Shown piece after piece: positions 18,916 to 30,840 of a DNA stretch of 64,000 nt. The stretch spans positions 682,001-746,000 of the forward strand of contig NW_020289980.1 in the NCBI RefSeq assembly GCF_003144245.1, given 5' to 3'. The position numbers were made by a program, and so were the translations under genes. The first letter of the stretch is position 1, and each line of letters begins with the position of its first letter. Under the pieces are notes generated by a model. The model saw only the letters and a program-made list of their open reading frames with translations, ran no database searches and had not been told where the DNA came from. This stretch comes from Jaminaea rosea. Taxonomy: Eukaryota; Basidiomycota; Exobasidiomycetes; Microstromatales.

Positions 18916-21456
18916 CTACTGCTCCGCTCCCTCGCTCCCCCCTTCCGCAACCACCTCCCACCTCAACAAGCTCCCCACCTCCGGCTTGAACTTCATCGCC
19001 TGCCGAGTCATATGGTCCAATCCCCCAACTCCACTGGTAGCGGTGCAAAGAAGAGACTCAAGTTGCTCCACGCTCCCCCTCGAAGGCGGTATAGCTGGTC
19101 TGCCCTCCCTCTGCGATCTCGCGAATCTCGCCGCCTCCCTCCCCACCTCAACGAGGTACCCTTCTTCCGCAACTCTCCGTCCCAACTCGACACACTCCTC
19201 TACCCAGCGCACGCTCACCACTTTCACCTGCTCCGCCTGCGCCTCCGCGTCTGCCTCCGCCCCTGCCTCCGCCCCTGCCTCCGCACCTACCCCACTACCC
19301 CTCGCCATTAGACCACGAAGGTAGCGCAGTGTGCTCGGTGTCCCTCCCTTCCAGACTATGTGCGTCAATTGTCTCCGCGAGTCTGCAGAGGGGCAGCGAG
19401 AGGCAACTTTGGCGCCGAGAGAGCGTAAAGTGGCCGCGTAGGGAGGGGAGAGGTCCTGACCGGTGGGAGAGCGGATGGAGAGGAGGACGGCGACGCCTTT
19501 CAAGGGTCGGGTGGTAGAAGGTGCGACTGGCCGTGCAATCGGTGGCGCAGCCGTCGGTGTGGTCGACGTCCTCGTGGGAGGATCTGCCTTTGCGAAGTGG
19601 GTCGAGTCGCGCGACCTTCGAACAGGCATCTCGGCTTCCGTTTCTCCCTCATCCAGCACCTTGCTTCCGATGCGTTCAGACCGATTTTCCTTCACAGCAG
19701 GAGGAAGTGGGCCGGCGCGCAACGTCCTACTCTCCTTCTTCGACTGTTGCTGACGAGCCGGCAGCGGCGACGATGAACGCGATCTACTGGTGCTCGAGGG
19801 CAGAGAAGCTAACGGGGAAGCGGGCGACGTCTCTCTCGTCTTCGGTGTGCGAGGACTGCGCCTCACCGCAGCCGCAGCCGCGGCTACGGGCGAAGACTCA
19901 GGCGTCAAGAGCTCGACGGCGGCTTCGTCCTCTTCGTCCTCGGACATTGCGGCGGCGCCCGAGCTCGATGGAGAGGAGTGCAGCGAGAGGGCTGCGAGTT
20001 GTTGTGCTACACTGGACTTCTTGCGACGCAGAGGGGCGAGAGGACGAAGTGACCGGCCCGGGGTATCGGGATCGCTGCGAAGCGACTCTTCTGGCGAGGC
20101 AGGGCTCGATGTCGCCTCTGCCTCTGCTTCTTTTCTCTCAGCTGCGACTGCTTGCTGCGGCCCTGCCTGCTGTCGCCTAGCCGCTCGAGCCCTTTCCAAG
20201 AAGCTGGGCGACCCAGACGACGTAGTCACGCCGCTCGCGCCGCTCTTGCTGTTCGCCATCCTCCGTGCCAGGTCATCAAAGGAAGGCTGCTTGCGCGGCG
20301 AGTTGCCTGCATTATCCGCTCCGCGCTCGACGTTGAGGAGGCGTTGTACGTGGCGAGAGGAGGAGCTGCTTGTGCTGACCGAGTTGTTCGAGCGACTTCG
20401 CAGGCTGTCCGGCATCTGAAGAAGGGGCGGTGCCGAGCTCTCCTTGGGCGATGATGATGACGAACGGCGGGTATCTTGCTTCTCAGGCGGGTCATGAAGC
20501 GGGGATGTGGACCTGCTCTTCACGCGTTCTTCGCTTTCATCGGTAGGCTTTGCAGAATTGCTCACCCTCCTCGCCACTCCTAAGGGCGATCGAGGCTGCG
20601 CCTCCTTTGCCAAGGTGCGGGAGCTTCTCTTACGACTCAGGATCGGGGAGGAAGGAAGTTCCGCCGGCTTGGCGCTGGGCGATGGGGATGGAGAAGAGGA
20701 GGCTGGAGGAGAGGGAGTGAGGTCCTCAGATGAGGCACGGGCATGGTATGATCGGCGGGTATATCGCGGCGGCTGATCGCTGGGCTGGGATGGGCTCGCA
20801 TCGGGCGAGTCGCTGAGACGACGCTCTGCTTGAATTCGTCTCCTCTCCTCTAGGCGTGCGAGGACTGTTGACGTCGACTTGAGGGACGATGCGCGACGCA
20901 GTGGTTCGGCTTGCGAGTCTCTACTCTTGACCGCCGCGTCTGACTGACGAAGACGAGCGCGCAGACGGTCGAAGCGCTCTTGGAATGCTTGGTGAGAGGA
21001 AGGCAAGGGTGAGGAGGGCAAGGGCGAGGATGCTGCGGGCTCCACCAGAGGCGATGCAGGGTCGTACTCTGCCCTGTCAGCCGGCTTCGGCGGTCGCGCC
21101 CTGGTAGATCGAGTCGGCGTCAACGGAGCAAGCTGCGCAGCTGCGGGGCCATCCCGACCCGACGCTGACCTCCTGAGCGCCTCTCTGAGCTTGTCTTCTG
21201 GCTCTTCCGTCTCTCTGAGGCCATCGCTCTGCTCCAAACTGGCGACGCGGGTCTGCGAGCGGCGAGTCAGCGGCGTTGACGATGTTGGCATGCGTTGAGG
21301 CGAGGAAGACGAGGACGATGTTGGGTCTCCTGTTTCTCTACGCCGCGATCTTGAGCCGCTTGCTCCTACGCGAGGTGTTGATGGGCGAGGTGTTGATGAC
21401 GATGATGATGGATGTTTCGTGGTCGCCAGCGGTGGACTGGAGGCCACCATGGCCAT
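18916..21456 (-). CDS. BRCT-domain protein, microcephalin-like
   Basis: Single exon, 846 residues from the ATG at 21456. About 640 N-terminal residues are Ser/Arg/Pro-rich and disordered, with many SP and TP sites that could be CDK or MAPK targets. One BRCT domain lies near 652-765: KGVAVLLSIRSPTGQD, then LRSLGAKVASRCP, QLTHIVWKGG, STLRYLRGLM, and the Trp of VKVVSVRWVEECVELG. The long beta1-loop with THIVWK and the STLRYLR helix resemble the N-terminal BRCT of microcephalin (MCPH1). An Ala/Glu/Gly repeat of about 25 residues interrupts the domain before its last strand. The tail includes MTRQAMKFKPEVGSLL. BRCT domains bind phosphopeptides or DNA ends in the damage response and cell-cycle control. 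The fold is clear; the MCPH1 link is tentative. Confidence 0.82.
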   Translation of the reverse strand: MAMVASSPPLATTKHPSSSSSTPRPSTPRVGASGSRSRRRETGDPTSSSSSSPQRMPTSSTPLTRRSQTRVASLEQSDGLRETEEPEDKLREALRRSASGRDGPAAAQLAPLTPTRSTRARPPKPADRAEYDPASPLVEPAASSPLPSSPLPSSHQAFQERFDRLRARLRQSDAAVKSRDSQAEPLRRASSLKSTSTVLARLEERRRIQAERRLSDSPDASPSQPSDQPPRYTRRSYHARASSEDLTPSPPASSSPSPSPSAKPAELPSSPILSRKRSSRTLAKEAQPRSPLGVARRVSNSAKPTDESEERVKSRSTSPLHDPPEKQDTRRSSSSSPKESSAPPLLQMPDSLRSRSNNSVSTSSSSSRHVQRLLNVERGADNAGNSPRKQPSFDDLARRMANSKSGASGVTTSSGSPSFLERARAARRQQAGPQQAVAAERKEAEAEATSSPASPEESLRSDPDTPGRSLRPLAPLRRKKSSVAQQLAALSLHSSPSSSGAAAMSEDEEDEAAVELLTPESSPVAAAAAAVRRSPRTPKTRETSPASPLASLPSSTSRSRSSSPLPARQQQSKKESRTLRAGPLPPAVKENRSERIGSKVLDEGETEAEMPVRRSRDSTHFAKADPPTRTSTTPTAAPPIARPVAPSTTRPLKGVAVLLSIRSPTGQDLSPPYAATLRSLGAKVASRCPSADSRRQLTHIVWKGGTPSTLRYLRGLMARGSGVGAEAGAEAGAEADAEAQAEQVKVVSVRWVEECVELGRRVAEEGYLVEVGREAARFARSQREGRPAIPPSRGSVEQLESLLCTATSGVGGLDHMTRQAMKFKPEVGSLLRWEVVAEGGSEGAEQ

Positions 21457-22294
21457 TGCGGTAGCCAAGAAAGAAGGAGAAGGGAGGCTCGTGGCCGGCT
21501 ACGGCATTGATGGTGGTAACTCGTTGAGAATGGCCGCCTCGCTGCCGCCCGGCCAAAACAACACCGCGCCTGTCTCGAATCTCGCGGGCGTCGCGTGGGA
21601 AGAGTAACACAAGCTGAGCCGCGGCAATCTCTGGTGGCGACGCTTGCTGCTTCCGCTCCTTCCGCTCCTAGGTGCGGACGGAGCGGAGGAGGATGAGAGA
21701 GAGACGCTGACTTTTGGTGGCCGCGGCCGGCGCCGGCGTGCAGCTCAGAGCGCTCCAAGATGGCCGCCTTTACCTTCTCGAGCTTCCTGTTAGCATGGGT
21801 GGCTGCAAAGGCGCGTGGTTGAGAGGGTGTGATGGTGGGCTTGATAGAAAGCTTGCGATCATGTGAACATATTTACGCAACGAATCCACTCATTACGATC
21901 TTCGCTCGAGCAGGACGAGGTCCCGATGCTGCCCCTGTTCGGCCCCGCTTCAGTTTGGAGGCTCCACCGCCGGACCGCCATGCCATGCGATGCGCCCAGC
22001 CTGGCCAGACATTACGACGACGAGGGGGCGAGGTCCAGAGTGCGCCCATCCATCCATTCATCCATCCGACCATCCATCAGCACCCTCATCACGGCGAGCC
22101 ACCGAGCATCCAAGTGTGTGCTGTGTCCGCCTGCCTTTGTCCTTTCTGACCCGCAGTGAGCGACTCGCCGTGTTCTTGCATCCGCTGCCCAACAGCTCCC
22201 GTCTTGGCGCCATTGAGCTCGTAACGTCCAAGGGTGCATCCATCCGCACCGCCAACGTGTCCACACAACGCCTTCTTCACACTGCGAGCTCTCC
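21457..22294. other. Divergent intergenic region, BRCT gene / HFI1
   Basis: An 838-bp shared upstream region. It contains a CATCCATC-type short repeat at about 22045-22080. Frames here are short and lack domains. Confidence 0.5.
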
Positions 22295-24757
22295 ATGAGC
22301 TCATCAAGCTCGTCCACAATGGTCGAGGTCAAGCAACACCAGCATCCGCAACTACCGCCCTATCTCCGGCCACCACCTGCAGCAGCAGCGGCGGCGGCGG
22401 CGGCGGCGGTGTCCAGCAGTGGTGCCGCATCGACATCCGCAGCACCCTCGCCCCCTTCTTACCGCCGAGACGGCAGCCAGCATCCGCACCATGACCACCG
22501 CGAGCACCATGCAGCAACACCACCACCGCCTCCTCCGCCTTCCCGCGTGCATACATTGGATCTCAAGGGCAAGCTGGCAGCGGCGCTTGGCAACCACGGC
22601 AAGCAGTACTGGAATGCATTGCTTCACTTCTGCAGTGCAAAGATCTCCCGCGATGAGTTTGAGCAGCAGGCCCGGATGTGCCTGCGTGCAGAGGATGGTG
22701 AGCACCGAGTGCCCCGCGGGTGGATGCATCCATCCAGTTCGTACGCTGACACCCGACCCTTCCACTGATCCCTCTCCGCCGCCAGTCCACTTGCACAACT
22801 CCCTCGTTCTCGGCATCCTCTACAATGCCTCGTCCGCCGTGCCAGGCCCATCCGCAACCCGGGGCCAAGCCGCTCGGGACGGCGCCGTAGCGGATGCCGT
22901 TGACCACCCGGACAGTCCCGCAGCATCCAAGTCGCTCCTCTCTGAAACTATCCCGCCACGCAAGCGTCTTCGTCTCCTCGTCGCCTCCCTCACTTCCAAC
23001 GAGAGACAGCGCATCAAGTCGGCAGGAAAGCCGCCAGCTCGCTCCTTTGCCTCGGGGGCCCATGCTTCGTCCTGGGCGGGGGCAGGAGCTGACCTGCTCG
23101 AGAAGCGGCGCAAGGAGGAGGACAAGAAGCAGCGAGAGGCTGATCGCAGGAGGCTGTGCGAGCTCTACACAGAGATTGGGGCGAATGACTGGGTGCAGGA
23201 GGCAGTGGAGGCAGAGACAGCTACGAGCGAGCACCGGGGGAAATTGCCCGTATGTGAGTGCGAGGCGGCAAGGATCATACATCAGATCCAGCGAATCGTG
23301 AGCTCATCGCCTCGGCTCCCCCTTCGCCCGCTCGCAGCCACGCTGCAAGCCCTCCTTCGATCACAACGAGTTCCTCTTTGCTCCCAATCCAAACAGCTGC
23401 CCGATCCTGACTCACTCGGCGACCTCATGACATCACACGCGGTAGAGCAAGGGCTGCCAGGAGGAGTATCAGGCGACGCCTCGGCTCTAATGCTTTCGGG
23501 TCTTCAGGTGAGCAGCGGGCGCAGAGCAGCGGCAGCAGAGCGGCTGGCGGCGGCGGCGACGCTTTGTTGGATGGTATTGACGACGATTCTCGCGCTGCGG
23601 TGGTATCGTAGGCGCACGTACAGCATATTGCCAGCTCCCTCATCCTGGCAATTCGTGCTAACCGTCCAGCAGGTGGGGTACGCATGCCCGAGGAAGTCGA
23701 CGACAGTGGCAGCAGCAGCAGCGCGGACGTCTCCATCGACTCGTCCTCCTCCTTCTTTGGCGGCACCACTTCCCCCGCGCAAGGACAGATGCTCCAGCTA
23801 CCCGATGGGACGACCTCGTACCCTCCCTCTTTGCGCGTGCACAGCGGGAGCAGTCGCGGGACCAGCACGGGTTCCAATTCCGTGGCGTCGACCGCTCCCT
23901 CCTCTCTCTTCGAGACCAGTCGTGCACGAAACGGGCAGCTCTACACGGCTGACTCGAGTATGGTGAGCTTGACCAGCACGGCGCCGACGAGTGTTGGTAA
24001 CGGGAGCGATGATGAGGCGGCGCATCACGAGATTGGTAAGAAGCGATCGAGAGATGCCAGTGACGAAGACGAAATGGACTTGGATGACGAGCGCGACCGC
24101 GAAGAGCGCAGCCGCGAAGACAAGCAAGGGTCGCGACGCTACCATGGTGGGGACGAAGGGCTCAGCACAGTGGACAGCGACCAGCACGAGCACACTCGCC
24201 ATTCATCGGCATCACCGACCCTACCGCATCGTCCGCTCATAGGCCGCTCGAGCAGGCCCACTCACTCTTCGCTCCGCCCCAAGCTCCAGCTACGCGATGC
24301 GGCCTTCCTCTTCGACCTCTCACCGCACATAGCCGTCGAGCCGCTGGGCGTGTCGTCTCTCGATCGACTGATGGGCGCAGACGCAGAGGATGCTACGCAC
24401 GAGGAGGCGGAGCAAGACGAGAACCAGCCTGATGCCTTCATCAAAGACGAGTCGCAATTGGACGACGAGGCTAGACTGGCGCTTGAAGCAAGGAGATGCG
24501 CATTTGCCAAGAGCACAGGCGCAGACGCCGCAGCAGCATCCTCGCACTACCTCACGGCCAGGCAGCGCTACCTCGTCAACCAACAGGGCCCGCTCACGAT
24601 GATTCTCGATCAGCGGAACGAGGAGACCAAGACCTCGCCGCAGAAGGCGGATGACGATTCAGCAGCTGCGCCCGGAAAGCGTACCCGCACCAAGGAGCCA
24701 GACCCCGTCGTGGACGTTATTGATCCTGTCAGGTTGTTGGCAGGGCTGTGCGATTGA
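22295..24757 (+). CDS. HFI1: SAGA core subunit Hfi1/Ada1
   Basis: Exons are 22295-22697, 22786-23507 and 23612-24757, giving 756 residues; all junctions keep frame (RAED to VHLHNSLV, SGLQ to AHVQHIAS). The SAGA-Tad1 domain is spread over the exons. It begins LKGKLAAALGNHGKQYWNAL with FCSAKISRDEFEQQARMCL (about 90-130), continues LHNSLVLGILYNAS, and later LPDPDSLGDLMTSHAVEQGL followed by AHVQHIASSLILAI. These are the conserved blocks of Ada1, which pairs with Taf12 through a histone fold and holds the SAGA coactivator together in the nucleus. A poly-Ala run (about 30-39) and poly-Pro sit before the domain. The C-terminal 370 residues are mostly acidic and Ser-rich, with LRDAAFLFDLSPHIAV and a final block DPVRLLAGLCD that may be conserved. 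Confidence 0.88.
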
Positions 24758-25249
24758 CCCGCGAAAGCTGCGCGCTGAAGACACACGTCAGGATCAGAGG
24801 CTAGCTTTGCATGATCAGTAAGATTTCTTGCACTCTCACTCGTGTACTCACATCGTCTTCTCATCATCTCTTGTTCACCGTCGTCACAATCATGCCTTCT
24901 CCTTGGAGCAATGACATTATGATAGCACGTGAAGCATGCCTCGTTTGAGGAGCGACATGGGCAGCGTTCACCTCTCTCAGGCACCACTTTCGGCGCCGGT
25001 CGCCGAGGCGAAGGGCGGGAGAGAAATGAGGAGCTCGCTCCAAGCTATCACCCGCCACTTTGCCCTGACATCCCGAGGCTAAGCACCGCGCGCTGAGCGT
25101 AAGAGCAATCGCAATGGCAACTGAGCGGTCGCTCGCCCTTCGCCTCTGGCCTCTCCCCCTCTCCCTCTCCATCCATCTTTGAGACTCGTCTGCACCCCAT
25201 TTCCCCCACCCATCACAAGTCGTCACGCATCGCCATCGCTCATCGCGCC
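24758..25249. other. Intergenic, 492 bp
   Basis: 3' region of HFI1 and promoter of the next plus-strand gene. It has a CACGTG palindrome at about 24917-24922 and a pyrimidine-rich stretch near 25140-25165. No gene seen. Confidence 0.5.
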
Positions 25250-28200
25250 ATGGCTGTGAAGGGGGAAGAGCTCACGCAACGCAAGGCGAGCGAGATGAGC
25301 ACATCCAGCGCCGTCAGCGCAGCTCGAGTGCCTTCTGCGTCCGCTCAGCAGATGTACATCCTCAAAGCTCGTGATTCGGTTCAAGTCCTCAAGCAGGAGC
25401 TGAGCGCCATCGCTCTAGCTGACGACCACGAGGGGAAGAAGGAGAGCTATAAGGAGGCGGAGGACTTTGTGAAGTCGCTGCTCAGCATGGTGAGTGTATG
25501 CCACCGTGCAGGCGGGTGGTGCGCCGCGTGGTGCTCCTTACTGACTGAATATCTCGCTCGTCCGCACAGCTACAAAAGGGACAGGTCGCGCCCAGCACGT
25601 CTCTCCTCAGCACCTTGCAGCACATCGTAGCCATCCAGAAGCGCAGCCTTGAGTACCTCCTCAAGCGCCTGCCCCTCGCCACCTTCAAGGCTGTCGCCGC
25701 CCTGCACGAACAGATGTGGTCGACTGCCATCCCCGACCTGTACAATGCCAGGAACAAGGTCGAGAGCCGGATGGATCAGATACTGCACGACGAGTTGAGG
25801 GTCGAGATGGTGCAGTTGTGCCACAAGGCCACAGCGCTGGCTGTGATGAGGTTGAAGGAGCTGGAAAGGGGCACGACGAGGGAGGCAATCGACTTGGCCG
25901 AGGATTGTGAGTGCACGATAGGCCTGCGATGCTCTCTGATTTACTGACGGTGCGCTGCTTCGAAACCATCGCGGCGCAGGCTTCGAAATCTACTGTCCCG
26001 TCATTATGCCGAGCATCAGTGACATCCTTTCTCACTCCTCTGACGCCTACCTCGGCTGGCTCGACAGCGCCCAACATCAAATTGACGTCCTTCACGAGCT
26101 CACTCTCTCCAAACTGGGCAGGCACTACGGGCGTCGTCTCCTCACGTCCCAGGTCCTAGGCTCTATTTGGGTACGCGCACCCACGTACGACATCTCCTCC
26201 GACCTGCTCTGGATCAGCCGCGCTCTCAGGCCGAGGCGGGAGGACTCGCAGGGGCTGGATTTGCGAGAGTGGGATGTGAGGCAGGAGGACTACTGGCACC
26301 GCTTCTTCCAGCCCTTTGTGCACCCTTCGTGCGACTTGGAGACGCTGGACGCAGCAGAGACAAAGAAAAGGGCAGAGGTTGTCGAGGGCTTGGTGCGGAA
26401 GTGGGTAGAGAGTGGGGGAAACAGCCTAAACGCCGTGAGTGAGCGTGATGCAGGGCCAGTGCGCTGCGGCTGCGGCTGCTTGTTCTGACACGCGTGTTCT
26501 ACTCACTCGCACAGCTCATCCGCGAGACTATCCGATCGGTGGGCGAAATCGATGAGACCCGGTGAGCGTGACCAGACAAGGACGCCAAAGACAACTTTGT
26601 GCTCACTGGCATCCACACTCTTGCCCTGCCAGACCTCAAGTCCTGGTCAGCAGCGGAGTCACCTTTCAGCTCGTGGACCGCAAGCTCCCCCTCTTCACAG
26701 GCGAAGCCGAGAGCTACACCAAGACGACGGACACGCAAGTCATCCTCGACTACAACTACCTCGAGTTCGGCTTCACCGAGTTTGAGGAGACGCGCAAGCC
26801 CGAGAACAAAGATGGCGACTTCATCAAGGCGCACATGCCTCTCAACAAGCTCGCCTCTGCCGATTTCAAGGTGCAGGTCGCGGGCCATGCGGTCATCACG
26901 CTCTACTTTGCGGCCGAGGACGATGAAGACGCCAATGCTAGTGGACCGATCCTTACTGCTGAGCGACCCGACGGCGAGCCCTATCCTTTGGGCGACGATG
27001 ACATCATTGCTATTGAGATACGGTGCAGCGCGGGCAGTGTGGCGCACTACAGGGCTGGATTGGCTGATCGCGGCGTGCTGGTGAGCGACCACTATGTTAA
27101 CCAGCACTCGCTGGGAAAGGAGATCTCGGCTCCTATCTTGGGGCCTTTCAAGCCGAAAGAGCAAGATGGTGAGGAGTATCACGACGTCGCGCCGAGCTCG
27201 CCCGCGTCACCCCCTCCCGAGCAAGAGCAAGAGGACAAAATCGACGATGGTCCACGAGAGCTCAGCCCTCTCGCAGAGCCCAAGACGCTCAACGACACGA
27301 ACGTCACGGGTACGGTTGCGCCGGCAGCCTCAGTCAAGGGAAGCCCCTCTTCCTCGGAGCTCACTTCGCCTTCGCCGTCCGAGGAGAGTCGCGCGGCTAC
27401 GCAGACTGGAGCCACCGTGCCTTCTCAGGGAGGCGACATTCGCGCTCGCACAACGCCCACACCAGCGCCCTCTGACACCAACTCCGGTAAAGGCACGCCG
27501 GGCAGCTCGACCAAGTTTGGTCCGGCGCAGAGGAAGGTCAAGAGCGCAGCCCAGCCTGCGGAGAAGAAGAAGAGCGACGAGTCGCAGACGAAGGGCAAGG
27601 GTAACCAGTCGCAAGCCAAGAGCAAGATCGACGATTCGCAAGCGAAGGGCAGAGCGAAGAAGGACGCGCAGCAGCAACAGACGCAAAAAGGGAACGTACC
27701 TAAGGGGCGAGGCCCAGGCCCTGCCACGAAGAAGCGCGCTCAACTTCGGGGAGACGTCACGGACGAGGATCACGATGAGGCCGAAGTGCAAAGCCAGACG
27801 CAAGTTGCTCGCCGTCAGCCCGCACGCAAGAGCAAGGCCAATGCAAAGAAGCTCAAGCTGCAGTCATCTAGCCAATACGAGAATGAGTCGCACAGCGAGG
27901 ATGGGGATGATGAGAAGGATGGTGGACCGAGCGTTCTGGCTGCCAAGTCGAAGCCCAGGCCGCCGAGCATGAGCAACGGAGCAATCGAGAAGGCAACTAC
28001 CTCGCGCGGCTCTGGAGTCGCTGCGTTGCTGCAGCAGAAGAGGGGAGCTCGTCGAGTCACGGCGCAGCTGCAGAACGGTAGCAATGATCAAGGAGGAGAT
28101 GACGCAGGTGACCCCAGCCAGTCGTCCACGGCTCAGTCTCTGACCATCGCGGCCACAACGAAGACCAAGCCTGAAGCTGCGGCAACGAAGAAAAAGTCTG

Positions 28201-29419
28201 CTACCGCCCCTTGGATGATGACTCAGACCGCTCAGAGTATCCAGCAACGCCAGGCCGAAGAGGCAGCCGCTGGAGAACAAATCGAGTGGGACGCAAGGTC
28301 TGACTCTGAGCGAGACCCTCCAGCCCCGCCCGACCACGGCGATCAAATGGACGTCTCCGCACTTAACATGGGAAGCGCCACCGAAGACGAGGACGACGAC
28401 AAGAGCAGGGAGCAGCGTCTTCGTACTCCGCAAAGCCCAACGCAGGCTGTACTTCAGCGACGTGCTGCCAATGCTGCCGCGAGCCAGCCATCGCCGACTG
28501 CGACTTCTCGTAAGCAAGCTACCACGTTCGACCGCGACGCAGCTGCGGGTGCTACGGCCCCACCCGATCTTACCGTGGGTCCCGCTGCTACCAAGAACAA
28601 GAAGCTTCGCCTCAGCGACGTCGGCGAAGATGATCAAACGAGCCCCACAGCAGTTTCCACGCGCAACGCTACCATCGATGGAGACGTGGTCTCGATGTAT
28701 CTCAGCACCAAAGAAGCCAACACGATCAAGCGCGCTCGTCAACTTCGAGCTTCAAGGAAGGGCGCCAGCGGAGGGTTTGCGGAGCCAACCGCCACCACCA
28801 CGGCCACAGCCGCGACCCGCAAGCGCAAGGCTGGAGGGGACTCGCCTGGCAAGAAGCGTCAAAAGGTAGCTCGGGAGAAGACGCCCGAGGTGAAGGATCA
28901 TCACGACGACGTCGAGAACAAGCAGCACTTCCCCGACGCGGATGACGACGACCTAGGCAGAGCCACCTGGCAGCACATGCGCAAGGGTATGCGCCTCGTC
29001 AAGTCGACCCTCTCGCCCGAGTCGAACCAAGACTCCGGCATTGGCGGCATCGAATCAGACGACGATGATCCCAACCTGCCTCTTCTCCGCCCCCACACAC
29101 GCGCAAATGCAACGCGCCAGGGAGCGCACGAGATGGAGCAGGCTCAGAAGAAGGCGCTGCAGCTCGCCGAGCAGCAGGAGAAGGAGAGCATCCAGAAGCG
29201 CTGTGCTGCGGTGGGGGACAAGTACGAGCGCGATATTGATGATGCGCAGGTGCGGCTGGACGAGTTGACGAGCTATATGTGCGTGCGGCGCGAGACGACT
29301 AGACCAGAACTGTGCTTGCTGACAATTCCTTCTGCGCTCCCGCTCACAGCACGTCGTTGCAAGGTCGATTCAATGAGATGCAAGCATGGCGACGAAGGGT
29401 TTTTGCCAATCTCGAGTAA
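25250..29419 (+). CDS. Candidate meiotic chromosome axis protein (Red1/Rec10/SYCP2-like architecture)
   Basis: Six exons (25250-25489, 25570-25906, 25980-26434, 26515-26561, 26633-29278, 29350-29419) join in frame to 1264 residues. All introns are GT-AG and 63-80 nt long. Residues 1-360 are helical and globular, for example STLQHIVAIQKRSLEYLLKR and FEIYCPVIMPSISDIL. Residues about 360-540 look beta-rich: VLVSSGVTFQLVDRKLP, VILDYNYLEFGFTEFE, FKVQVAGHAVITLYF. A 650-residue Lys/Ser/Gln/Glu-rich disordered linker follows. The last 75 residues form a coiled coil: EMEQAQKKALQLAEQQEKE, YERDIDDAQVRLDELTSY and FNEMQAWRRRVFANLE. An armadillo-like helical domain, a PH-like domain, a long linker and a C-terminal coiled coil is the plan of meiotic axis core proteins SYCP2, Red1 and Rec10, which assemble filaments and bind HORMA proteins. 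Fungal members are very divergent, so this assignment rests on architecture, not motifs. A cohesin-associated or other chromatin protein is possible. Confidence 0.7.
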
Positions 29420-30840
29420 AGCGGCCCGCCGACAAGGCGATACGCTGTCGGGTCCCTCGTTGCGGCCTCATCGTCTCACACCTACGCTTTCCTCATTCGT
29501 CATCCTCATCTCTCTCTCCCTCTGTGTCCCGGCAAGAGCGCTGTCTCGCCTCGAGATGAAATCTACGCGTCAGTTGAGACCACTGACCTCGCAGCGGCCG
29601 CTGAGACTACCCCGACCCAATACAAGACGTAGCAGTGGTTCCCACAAATTCTCGCCGCATTGACTGGCCGCATTGATGGCATGTCTGCGTGCATCGTGAG
29701 AGTGTTGACGAAGGGACGCTCAAGCGCCTGCCCGTACGCGCGGTGTGGATGTGGATGTTCGTTCGTCGACTTCAACTTGAAAGCCGGCTATCGATGCCAA
29801 TTTTCAGGCTCAGCCCGTTTGTTGACTAGCGCCCAGCCGCCGCCGCCGCCGCCTCCGCCGCCCCCGCCGCCCCGCTCCGCTGACCTTCCTCTGTTGACAA
29901 GGCCCGCGAAGCTGCACCTCGACAGCTCGGCTGCGTCGGCCCTGATGTCGACGTTGCTTGGGTGGGCGGGGCGGCGCCCCTGGCTCTTTCTGTCTCGACT
30001 CTCGATCTCCCGCACCTGCCCGCCTGCATTTGGTCCACCCCTCTCCTAATCACACGAGATGTGAGGTCGTCGTGCTCGCTCTCGCGACGTCAAACTGCAC
30101 GGCTCAAAGACCTGCCCGAACGGGGATGGATGTTCAATGAGCTCGCCGAGAAACAGGGAGGGAGATCTACCCTTGCGACGTGCGACGAAGACTGCGAGAC
30201 GTCAATCGCTGTTCTCGTCTCGTCTCGTCTCAGCGTCAACGTCGACTCAGGGTGCTAGGCCGCCGTCTCCCTCCGCCGTGCCGCGCTAGAGCTGCTTCTT
30301 CGGAGGACTGCTGCTGGGCGATGCGAACCGGTACTCTGGTCGACACGCACCTATCGCCTTGCCCCTCCCCCCCCCCCTCCGCCTCCCCCTATGCGCTTGG
30401 CTTGCGTGCTTAGCTATCCATTTGTTCCTTCTCCTTCTAGCCATCCATTCGACTTCAGATTGCGGTGTTGATCGTCCCAACGCACTTTTTTCGACTTCAT
30501 CCATCCCTCTTACCGCGCACCGTGTACTTTTTACTCGTATCATAGTCGCACCCCGCCGCCGAGGACAGCCGGCCTCGCCTCGCCGGAGTGTGCACGCACG
30601 CACGTACGCACACGCCCACGCACACGTCTAGCAGGGCTGGCCCTAGCGCGCGTCATTATACACACTCTCTCTACACGTAAGCTCCTTGGACAAGCAAGTC
30701 ACTGGCAGGAAAGCAAGGGATCGTAGCAGCAACGTTGCAGGGGAGGCGGAGTGGTGCTTTGTGCGCACTCGAGCCTCCATCGGGGCAGCGCCATCCGCCC
30801 ATTATTGGCACGGCGGATCACCGCGCTCGCCGCGCTCGCC
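29420..30840. other. Intergenic, 1.4 kb
   Basis: 3' region of the axis-like gene and upstream region of the giant disordered protein. It holds a CCG-rich tract, a C run at about 30366-30378 and a CGCACGTACG-rich patch near 30590-30625. No gene seen. Confidence 0.5.
29836..29875. repeat. CCG/CCT trinucleotide tract
   Basis: About thirteen CCG-like units with a few changes, in noncoding DNA. Confidence 0.8.

Noticed and set aside
22419-23966. One continuous 515-codon frame as the HFI1 protein
   Set aside because: Only its middle part encodes Ada1. Conserved N-terminal and C-terminal blocks lie in other frames and are joined by clear GT-AG introns.
29836-29875. CCG tract as a coding poly-proline
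   Set aside because: It lies between genes; frames through it are short and lack a domain.
30751-30840. Thirty extra N-terminal codons for the giant protein
   Set aside because: They do not begin with an ATG, and starting at 30841 gives a textbook myristoylation signal.
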